NCBI RefSeq assembly: GCF_016801865.2
Contig: NC_068939.1
Span: forward strand, 185,480,053-185,544,052
Length of the DNA stretch: 64,000 nt
Direction of reading: 5' to 3'
Origin: Culex pipiens pallens
Taxonomy: Eukaryota; Arthropoda; Insecta; Diptera; Culicidae
The notes below the pieces were generated by a model. The model did no database searches. It was not told the origin of the DNA and worked only from the letters and a program-made list of their open reading frames with translations. Shown here piece after piece: positions 46,701 to 55,700 of this stretch; positions within the stretch are counted from its first letter, which is position 1, and each line of letters begins with the position of its first letter. Both the position numbers and the translations under genes were made by a program.

Positions 46701-47968
46701 ATTAGATTTGCTTTTAAGGAAAAATAGTTTGAAGTTTCGAAAATCTATCCTGACATTTGAAAAAGGTCGTATGAAGATATAAAATGCTGCTTTGAAGGTC
46801 TCGGAAGCTTATATCTGATAATATTTTTATCGGATTCCTCTGAAAATTTCACATAACATATAAAAAAATTTTTTTTGGGGTTTTCGACGCGCCGCGCGCA
46901 TAAACGGCATGATGACGATAACGGTAAAAATCAACTTTTTTCACTTAAATTGTGTCGTTGCAACAAATTTCTGAGGATTGTTACCATTCGAGCATTCCCG
47001 AGCTATATTACCCTGATTAAAGCGGCCAAGCCTACTGCGTTGCATTAACCGCAGAGAGGATTATGTGAACGGGTCACGTATCACAAAATTTACAGGGAAG
47101 GAAGGATACGTGGACATACCGTACCTACAACCACACAAATGTACAAAGCCACGTTTGTTGTCAATTCGTTAATGTTTTCAACAAGAAAGAAGTTAACATT
47201 AAATTTTGGTTAGCAATAGGTTCCCACAATTCCACTCGAGCTCAATCCAACAAACAATAGAGCAACAGGGTTTGGTTAGGTCCTCGTTTTTCTCTGTAAC
47301 TCATTGGGTTGTGCCCCAGGCGATTGCCGACACGATAGGCACGAAAACGGAAGCCCAGCTGCGCACGTTCTACGTCAACTATCGGCGCAAGTACAACCTG
47401 GACAGCGTCCTGAAGGACTACGAAGAGGAGCAAAAGTTGTTGCTGCAGGAGCAGTTGAACATCACCAACAATAACAACAGCAAGGAGGACGACTCGACGA
47501 CGAGTGTGAGCGAGCTGGAGAGCGCAGCGGACACGAACTCGATCGCCGGGGAGAGGCTGCTGGAGTTGGGGAAGAAGCCGGGAGAGCAAGATATTATGGA
47601 GGTAATTTCGAGGGAGTCGTGAGTGTGTGCGTGGGAAGAATGTTTGAGGAAACTGGCTTTACAACTCACTAACACTAACAAGCTGGGACGAGGACTCGCA
47701 AAACTAACTGATCGTGTCGATCTTCCAGATTGATCTCGACGATGAGATGGTGAATGGGAAAAAGGCCGCCGAAACGGGAGAAGTTGGTGGAACTGCGTCG
47801 ACGTCTGCCCTGCCCACGGGATCAGCGACGGGTGCAGGAAGTACTGCTGCCGCCGCCACTGTTCCACCCGCTGCCGATGGGACGGCCATGGAGGTGGACG
47901 ATCCGGTTCCGGACGCTAGTGCGAAGTTGTCCGAAAGCAGCAGCAGCAGCACGATCGTCATCAAGTAA
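37715..47968 (+). CDS. CoRest: REST corepressor (CoREST)
   Basis: Nine exons: 37715-37847, 37917-37970, 39018-39152, 39219-39433, 39508-39669, 42991-43343, 43604-44063, 47320-47601 and 47729-47968. They total 2034 nt and 677 residues, all phases consistent. CoREST bridges the demethylase LSD1 and HDAC1/2 on chromatin. Domains: ELM2 from IRVGRDYQAVCP (about residue 63) to about 145; SANT1 at about 152-199 (PDEWTVEDKVLFEQAF...SLVKFYYSWKK); a 280-residue linker; the LSD1-contact segment starting RRPPRGMYINHDDI; and SANT2 at about 482-530 (SRWNNEELLLAVQGVRKFGRNFQ/AIADTIGTK). The linker is Ala/Ser/Thr-rich and carries a C-x2-C-x15-C-x2-C finger at 324-346 followed by YHHWRRTG, like the GATA finger of MTA proteins. 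The acidic tail is Ser-rich. The start MVLADR at 37715 has a good context (CAAAAATGG). Introns 5 and 7 are about 3.3 kb and full of small transposons. Confidence 0.96.
40493..40871. mobile_element. 379-bp pogo-type MITE
   Basis: It starts with CAGTAGTTGTTCGGTAACTG and ends with the exact inverse, flanked by TA on both sides (40491-40492 and 40872-40873). Inner CTGGGC/GCCCAG blocks repeat several times near both ends. A CAGT terminus plus TA duplication is typical of pogo/Tc1-mariner MITEs. It lies in CoREST intron 5. Confidence 0.9.
41255..41409. mobile_element. 155-bp foldback MITE, copy 1
   Basis: The arms contain AGGTCCAATAAACCAAATTT and TTTTGCCTTTTGGGTG with the inverse on the right. The loop includes TTGAGTCAGGGATATT. 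Copies of the same family occur at 41771-41897 (degenerate) and 62911-63061. In CoREST intron 5. Confidence 0.85.
41771..41897. mobile_element. foldback MITE, copy 2 (degenerate)
   Basis: It retains GACCCAATAAACAAAA on the left, TTTTTGAAACCGCATTGA in the loop and GGCTTATTGGACCTT on the right, aligning with 41255-41409. The arms no longer pair well, so it is an older copy only 360 bp from copy 1. Confidence 0.6.
41898..42990 (+). other. remainder of CoREST intron 5
   Basis: Low-complexity A/T sequence to about 42590, then ordinary intron up to the acceptor GTCAG before 42991. No other feature is seen. A C-rich CACA run precedes the acceptor. Confidence 0.5.
44064..45767 (+). other. first part of CoREST intron 7
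   Basis: AT-rich with no recognisable exon. If the intron is not removed, the reading frame adds nine residues (VTLVVLLWR) and stops at 44091-44093, before SANT2 is complete. Confidence 0.5.
45768..45877 (+). repeat. dispersed repeat, copy A
   Basis: About 110 bp from TTAAAGCAGCCAGCCCTACTG through GCAGAGAGGATT to GTGGACATACCGTACC (quoted in parts). It is repeated in the same orientation at 47017-47125, 1.25 kb away, with roughly 80 percent identity by eye. Class unknown. Confidence 0.6.
45930..46580. mobile_element. element with iterated ACTGAAATTTCAGT palindromes
   Basis: At least three exact or near-exact copies of ACTGAAATTTCAGT (about 45985, 46070 and 46098) and eight or more half or variant sites lie here. 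The right end TTTGCTGTG is followed by TA, matching the CACAGC terminus of the element at 9428-9796. The left boundary is uncertain. No coding capacity. In CoREST intron 7. Confidence 0.6.
46581..47016 (+). other. CoREST intron 7, unassigned
   Basis: No gene or delimitable repeat is seen. Confidence 0.4.
47017..47125 (+). repeat. dispersed repeat, copy B
   Basis: Second copy of the repeat at 45768-45877, same orientation, sharing GCAGAGAGGATT and GTGGACATACCGTACC. It may represent two independent insertions of one family or the ends of one older element. Confidence 0.6.
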
Positions 47969-49465
47969 CTTCTTTTTGCCCCATTTATTCGTCATTTCTC
48001 GTTTTATTTAGGACAGAAGATGTCTTTTACTTTATTCTAACTCTATGCTTTATCAATGCACCGTTGGCCGTTCCGTCACGACCGCGAGGTGACCAATAGC
48101 AGTATAGAAACTCGTATTAATTTTAAACGTTCTCCGTAGTCTTCACTCTACCGAGCATTTTGGGTAAAGATAGGTTATTGTGGCAAGGCACACACACACA
48201 CAAGACTATTATATATTTAACGAAAATGCGCAAAAAAAAATCGTGTTGTCGTGTTTGTCCATGTGAAATTTGATCATACATACATTAAGCATATCTTATT
48301 TAATATAGACCCACGTCAACCAAATACGGGCCTGATTTCAGTCTTTCTTCGTTTATACTAATGTAATCACTATAAAATTCAAATCATGTTTAGCTAGGAA
48401 AGTTTTTGCAAAAGTCGCCTCTAGCTGCAAAACTCAGCTTACAATGCGCCCTTAACATTGCAGGTAAAAAAATAGTGAACATAGAAAAAACGCTGCAAAA
48501 ATCACGTTACAAACAATAGACGCGTCGTCATTAGGGGAATGATAAATAGTATTTAAAAACAGTGAATGCTGAAATGCAGCAAAAATCCGTTGATTGAAAG
48601 AACGATAGAGAAAGAAAAATCACCCAAACAAACACCCAGCACATCTAAGATTCATAATTTAAAAAATATAAAAAAGCCGTATTAAACAAGTCCAAACTCA
48701 AATCCAACGCTCATTTGAAAGAAATCCTTGTGCCAAAGTCGCACGTCAAATGCGCCAACCGTGGTGGTAATCACACCAGCAATTACCATGTCGCACGTAA
48801 GTCCGCAGCAAGCGAAGGAAGGAAGCAGCAAAAAGAAGTCAATAATTCCTGGCTCTCGGGGAGCTGTTGATAAAGCACCTTCTACAATGTTGTTTTACGT
48901 GCCATTCCAAAAAATCAAGCTTGGCACTCATTTTGAAAAAATAACTGGTAGAGTCGTCTTTTTCTTTATTTAGAACTGAATTTATTTTATTTTTAACCAA
49001 CATAATAGCGTTGAAATTGAAAAAAAAAATCAAAAATATTCCCGGAGAAAGCACAGTGTCAAACATACAACGTGATTTGTGCATTTTAGACCAGTTTGAG
49101 GACGCTGTACTGTATCTTATGACAAGGAGCATTCTTCGCGAATGTTAAAGAGAATTTTCTAAATTTTTATGTTAAAAAATTTTCAATTTCAATTTTTTTT
49201 ATTGAGGCCGTTCCAAATATTTTCAAAATTTGGTCCGAAAAATTTGGTCCAAATCCCTGCTCGCTTGCCTCCCTGCCTGAGTCGGTCGCGCAAAACTGTC
49301 ATTTTCAGAAGCTAATAACTTTCCACAAAAAAAACCTAAAAATCTGGTTTCTTCTGGAAAGTTGTTCAAATTTAATGAAGATCCTACATCTTAGAACTGA
49401 TAAACATTGGACGACTATTGCGTCCTCCACGGGTAAAAAACTGAAACAGTTGCTTTTCTCCATAA
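47969..49465 (+). other. CoREST 3' UTR and downstream spacer
   Basis: No second gene is recognised. The first several hundred bases after the stop are likely 3' UTR; I found no unambiguous AATAAA close by. A CACACACACA run is at 48187-48200. Confidence 0.4.
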
Positions 49466-50458
49466 TAGAGGTGGGCAAAAAAAGAGCGAACCGTTCAAAG
49501 AGCCGGTTCACTGAAAAGATTGAACGAACCATGGCTCACAAAAAAAGAACCGCGGTTCTTTTTCAAAATCCGGTCTTTTGAAAGAACCGGCTCAAGATGG
49601 AATGATTTTTGTTATAAATATAAATTATTGAATTTCAAAAAAAAAAAAATAGTATTAAATTTGTTTTTGAGAATTGAAATTGCTATTTAAAAAATTGTAA
49701 TGCTTATAAAAATTATTCCCAAAAGTATATAAATCATTTTCTAAAGAAAATGAAGTAAACTTTTCATTGTACAACTGCTTGTACATTAAAGTAATACCAG
49801 AATACAAATTTGAGCATTTCAAATAGCATAATTTTTCAAATATTATCAAAAATCTACTGAATATTTGAGAAATTTCGGGAAAAAATAATCATTTTGTCCG
49901 ATTAAACGTTAGCGTTTAAAGAACTTATCCATTAAATCAGAATGTAGAGAAGAGTTCACATAATATTAGCATTAGTCTTTCAGAAATAAACGCAATTTTA
50001 AAATCAATAGCAATTTTTCCAGCATCCTACATTTCAGTTTGGATGCCATTCAATTGCTCGAATTTTTAGTTTTGAATAGAAATCTTGACATAGAGACCAC
50101 CAAGACCTATGGTTTTCAAGGGCATCTTCTCGTTTTCAGATTTATTTATTTTATTCATCAAATATGGCCGTTACAAACATTTTTCTTTTTTCATTAAAAT
50201 GTTTATACCATGGCTTGTTATTTTTTTTTGCTACTTTGGCCAGAATTGAGGAACATAATTAACTTCGGAAAATATTTGGTACGGCCTAATTTATAAAAAT
50301 CCAATGTGAAATAACTTATAAAATCACACGATTCTTGAAAAACCCCATTTCATCCAAATTTTGAAAAAGAGCGAAAGAACCGTTCAAAAGAGCGGCTCTT
50401 TTTAAAAAGCGAACGAAAAAGAGCGGCTCCTAAAAAAGAACGGTTTTGCCCACCTCTA
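49466..50458. mobile_element. 993-bp hAT-like MITE
   Basis: The termini TAGAGGTGGGCAAA are inverted at both ends, and the flanks CTCCATAA (49458-49465) and CTCCATAC (50459-50466) form an 8-bp duplication with one difference. Near both ends are several GAACCG/CGGTTC and GAGCG motifs, plausibly transposase sites. No transposase frame is present. Confidence 0.85.
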
Positions 50459-50806
50459 CTCCATACATTTTGGCGATTTTTCCCATACAAACACCAAGAT
50501 GGTCAGAATGAGCTCAAATTTGGAACTTAGCCTAGTGGTGGGTCAATCTTTGATTTCAGGGGGTAGTCCCGAGAAAGTCCGGATTTAGACCACCCTTACG
50601 TACAGTATCGCAAAAACTGTCGTCAATACTTAGGCATTTTGGAAACTAATAATTGCAAAACAACTGGACAGGTGTAAAATGCATTTTTAAAACACTTTTT
50701 TCATTCAGATGTTAAAACTGTTTCTCGTGAATTCAATTATAAACTTTGTTATTATTTTATTTTATTATTATTGAATATTATTTTATTATTATTGAATATT
50801 TGATAT

Positions 50807-51414
50807 CAGTATTGATTTTTTCGAAAAATCGAAATACTGGTCGCAAAAAATTTTCAACTTGATTTGTCGATGTAAAGTCGAATTTGCAATAAATAAAAAC
50901 TGAAGTGGAATTTTGATGAAGTGCTTATCAAAATTCCACTAAAAGTACTTTTTGATTGTAAAATCGATTTTACATCGACAAATGAAGTTGAAAATTGTTT
51001 GCGAGTAGCAGCGATGGAATAATCATCATCAAAAGAAAATCTTTCGATGTTCATCAAGAGAAAAAATCCGCAGGGAGCATGACTCTCCTCTCTCGCGCAC
51101 GAAAGATCGGTAAAAGGAATCTAGAAAGATCAGCCGAACATCTTTTTCACATCTTTTTCACTACTACACCTGCAATTCTAACGTCACGTCTAACGTGTGT
51201 AAACAAAATGAAATCAACAATTTCAAGTGGGAAATTCACAAAAAATCATCAGCAGATTGATTTTCTTTTAGAATTTCGGGAGCGACTTTCTTTTGCGTGA
51301 TTCGCCTCCTCTCTCTTTCGCGGGTGAACAAAGTTCGCAAGCGAAATTTATTTTTTTGCGATTATTCCATCCCTGGCAACCAGTATTTCGATTTGAAAAA
51401 AAAAATCAGTATTG
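50807..51414. mobile_element. foldback element split by a later hAT-like insertion
   Basis: The left arm (CAGTATTGATTTTTTCG, AAATACTGG, AATTTTCAACTT, TTTGTCGATGTAAA) is matched by its inverse at 50940-51008 and, after the insertion at 51009-51375, at 51376-51414. The interior stem AAGTGGAATTTTGATGAAG / ATCAAAATTCCACT forms the tip. Confidence 0.75.
51009..51375. mobile_element. 367-bp hAT-like MITE nested in the foldback element
   Basis: The left end CAGCGATGGAATAATC and the inverted right end CAGGGATGGAATAATCG define it. The 8-bp flanks GCGAGTAG and GCAACCAG differ, but the intact left arm of the host element shows the original site was GCGACCAG, so both are diverged copies of one duplication. 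Confidence 0.75.
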
Positions 51415-52306
51415 ATTCAAAAATTCATAACTCGGTCAAAGATTTTTTGCCCATTCTGTAATTTTCTGAAAATTGGCATTTGATGTCCCCTACAACACAT
51501 CAGAAAAAATCAAGTTTCAGAGACAAAACGTGAAATTAAAAATCACCAAATGTTTTTTACCGTGCATATTTTTTTAGTGTAGTCCTTATCCATACCTACA
51601 ACTTTGCCGAAGACACCAAATCGATAAAAAAAATCCTTCAAAAGATGCAGCTTTTGATTTTTCATAAATCATTTTGGTATGGACAGCTGCCAAATTTGTA
51701 TGGCAAATTATATGGAAAAAACTAATGATGAAAAATGGCCTCTTTGGGCATACCACAAGCACCAAAAAAATTTCAGCCGGATTAAAAAATACAAAAAAAA
51801 TAAATAAAAAAGATCGATTTCGTAGAGAATTGCTCTCGTGTTTTTCAGAAACTCTTAAAAATTAAATTTAAAAATTCTCAAGTTCAAATAAAGAAAAAAT
51901 AAAATAAAATCTGGATTCATTATAATAAAAAAATAATTTAAACTTATAAAAAGAATAAAAACTAAAAAAAATATTCTCCAATTTTAATTTAAACTACAAA
52001 ATATAAAAAAGCAGAAATTCAAGAAAACATCGGGTTCTTAAATAAAAAATTATATATTCATACCTTTTTTTGAAATATATATACATTAGAAACCCATAGA
52101 TTTTTTTGAAAAAGTAATCTAGAATTCAAAATTTTCCAAATTTTGAAACTGAAAAATAAAAAAATTAAACTTTAAATATTAAAAAATCGAAATTTTCAAT
52201 TTTTAAAGATTAAAAAAAATTAAAAAAATAATCAGCAAAAACAGAAATTAGGAATTCTAAATATTCTTAAAATCCTAAAAATCTAAAATTTCTTTAAAAG
52301 CAGATA
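51415..52306. other. AT-rich spacer
   Basis: No gene; from 51860 the sequence is very A-rich without a clear tandem unit. Confidence 0.5.
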
Positions 52307-52448
52307 CAGTCCACACTTGATTATCCAAAAACTTCAAAAGATAAGAAAAGCATAAGGAAATAAAAAAATAAATACGAAAGCATTGTTTTGTTCATGACTC
52401 GATTATCCGAAGTCCCATACAAACCTTCTGATATTCGAGTCTGGACTG
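52307..52448. mobile_element. 142-bp pogo-like MITE
   Basis: The ends CAGTCCACACTTGATTATCC and, inverted, CAGTCCAGACTCGAATATC are flanked by TA on both sides (52305-52306 and 52449-52450). An inner GATTATCCGAAG block is present. Fragments occur at 6260 and 36205. Confidence 0.8.
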
Positions 52449-52723
52449 TAATGCAACATTAATAAATTAATAGCAGGTATGTAATCATTCATCAATAAAA
52501 CAAAATTGGTCAATAAAGAAATTCTTACAAATAGCGCGAGAGTACCCCGCTTAATCGCTCTCCTTTCCTCTCCTATTGGCGGCGACTCCCTCCATCGAGA
52601 TAGTATACAACAAATCGACACGCGCGCGCAAAACACAGGAGAGGACACAGTCGTTCCGTTGCGCCCTAATCGATCAGAACTAGAAAGTGTGAAACTCTTC
52701 CGTTAATCGTGTTTTTATTTAAA

Positions 52724-55700
52724 ATGTTGAACCTGTTGCGTCTTTTTAAGCCACTCGCGGCAACCGGAAATAGAAAGGTGTTCGCGCTCTCAAGAAGTGG
52801 CGTTCTGCGTGGGAGGACCTTCAGTAGTAATGCGCGCCCAGCCGAGTTTGAACGCAACGTGGTCGAGTCCCATTACGGCCCGATGGACATCCCGAAAGTG
52901 TCCCTTCCGGAGTACATCTTTTCGCCGGATATCGCCCAAGCCGCGGACAAACCGGCACTAGTGAGTTGGCCCAGTTATTGGTGGTAGCACAACTAATCAC
53001 CAATCTACGCGCGTAGTCTTATCTAGTTTTTAAAAACAGCCGAAAATAAGCCACTTTAGAGGGAACTTTGAATTGCCTGACCATGGTCTAGTAGGCTGGT
53101 CAGCAGCAGACCGATTGATAAGGCGCGCTTGTTTTGCCTTTTTGAACCGCTGTAAACATCAATACGGCGACGACGAATGCACTTTGATCGTGACTTTCGA
53201 ACGGATCGGAAACGAAGATGACGATGCGCCCGGTGACCATTGTTCGGTACCGTCACGCGGTGGGAGATCACCATTTGCATAAGATACTTTTAAGTGGAAA
53301 TCAATTTGCCAACGTCAACCACGTTCAACGGTTCAGTTTACATTGTACGACCATCTATAGAAACTCGCAGCACAGCTGAGATTGCGATCGATCGAATACC
53401 TTGTGTACATCGAAGGCAATGAGCAACTAGCACATAGATTAGGTCCTGAACAAATGGATTTCCAACTGGAATTAGATTCTCGCTTACATTGTATCTTAAA
53501 AAAGTGAACTTTGTGACTTTCTTCCCAAAAATTAAAAAGGTGTCAGCCCACAAAAACAGCGAGTGCGAAATGTAATCAAGGTCTGCAGACATGGTTCAGA
53601 GACAAGTAGGCGTGATCACGCCAAGAATTACTGTTAAATTTGAGTTCGATGTTTCTGTTTGCTTGACATGCCAAAAGATTGCGCTAGTTGTCAATAAACT
53701 TTGTACAATTTTGATGTTTTATCAACTGATTCATGGCTATTTGTCTATTCTCTAACCCTTAGTGATTGCAACAGTATGCTCTGGTCGTTGTGAATTGAAG
53801 TCAAATTATTTATATATTCTCACCTGTTTAATCGTGAATTATTCCGAATTTTGAAGCCGCAAAAATACTAGTTTTATTGTGTCACAAAAAAAGGAAAACA
53901 GTCCACTTGGTTATCTTAAAGTCTTCAATAAAATTGAGATTATCAAACCATGTAGAAAATAAAGTTTTTTTTTTAATTTTCTTATTTTTAAAATCGTATT
54001 TGACTGCAGCGAGCCAAGAATTTCAAGTGTTTTTCATTACGTTTTTGTGGTCATTTTGTTTATTAGAAACGAAGACTTCGGAAAGGGCTCGTACATAAAC
54101 CACGTCCACGTGGGCTCCAACATAATGTAACGACCAGTTCCCCCATCCGTTTTAAATTTTTATTTTATTTTCGAGAATTTTGTGAAATTTGTCGAATTTC
54201 CAGAAGCTTAGACTTTTTATTATATAGTTTTTTAAGATTTTAGAATTTTCAGTAAGTTAATTTTGTTGTATTTTTTTATTTATGAATTTCTCAGATTGGA
54301 CATAACTTGAAAAAAAATAACAAATGCAGATTTTTTTTATTTTTTATAGTGTTAGGCTTTATGAAGTTGGTTTATTTTTGAAATTCTGAATTTTCCTAAA
54401 ATTTTTATTTTTCAACAAAAAAAATCATTTTTTAGGCTTTTTTGCATTTTATTTTTTTTAAGATTGTCGAGAATTTGTAGAATTCACACAATTCTTATTT
54501 TTTTTATTTCATCTTCTTTTGGATTCAAACATTTTTGTGATTTTTATTTTTTTGTTTTGCAATTTTTATTTTTGTAATTTAAAGTTTGTATTTCAAATAT
54601 TTTTTTAGATTGTCGAGAATTTGTAGATTTAACAGAATTCTTGATTTTTTCAAAAAATTTCCTTTTTTTATTTTAACATTCTTGTAGTTTTTAATTTTTT
54701 GCAATTTTTAATAACGTCATGATTCGAAATCCGGACACTTAGTACCATATTATTTTTGTTATAGCTGGCAAAAAATCATGTAATAAGTTGGAAATGTAGA
54801 AATATCATCAGGATATAGTATAAATAGTCAGTTTTAAGGGAATGCATGCAAAATATGTCTTTTCTAACAATTTTTCATCAGAATTTGAAAATTAAAATGA
54901 CTTGTTGTGCTTCGAATCCCGGACACTGATAAGAGCTGATTCGAAATCCGGACACTTTTGCTTCGAATTCCGGACACTCGATTTTACTTATGAATAGCAC
55001 AAATTTGGACTGAAATGTTAGTGAATGGCATTCTTTAGGTCTCAAATAAGCTGTTAACATCAAAACAATTGATAGTTTATATAAAAAATGGCTAGAATTT
55101 AAAGAAATCAAAACCACTAATTTCTGCTTTGCCTTCCCGGTGCTTCGGACGCCTATGAAATATTTCCGTTGAAATGTTTCGCATTTTTGGTAAACTTATA
55201 ATTTAATTTTATTTAATTGTTTCGGCATTAACTACAGCGTTCAAACAATCTTTAAATGAAAGTTGATGTTAGAATTCATCAAATAACACAGTTTTGACAT
55301 TCATAATGCGCACTTATATCCAAATAATTGATAAAGCAAGTTGAAGTGTCCGGGTTTCGAAGCGTCCGGGAATTCGAATCATGACGTTATTTAAAGATTT
55401 TTTTTGAATTTTTTGGAATTTTATTATTTTTAGTCTTATTATTCAACATTGAAATATAAAATCATTAGAATTTTTACAAAATATGTTTGCTATCGGGCGG
55501 TATGCCTTCAGCTATGAGTCACATGACAAATAAACTTTCGCTAGAAAGGGAAAGCAGATCTGATGCAAACAAACCATCTTCTGTGGCACTCAAAGTTGTG
55601 AATGTGTTGGTAAATTTCGGACTAGAAAACTTTAATTTAAGCATTTTTTAAATACATTTTTGGATTCAAAAAAGAATGTTTAGAACTTGAAAAATTTATG

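Noticed and set aside
47206..47319. Extension of CoREST exon 8 upstream to 47206
   Set aside because: A CCCCAG acceptor at 47319 joins Q/AIADTIGTK exactly as expected in SANT2; the upstream in-frame residues are intron.
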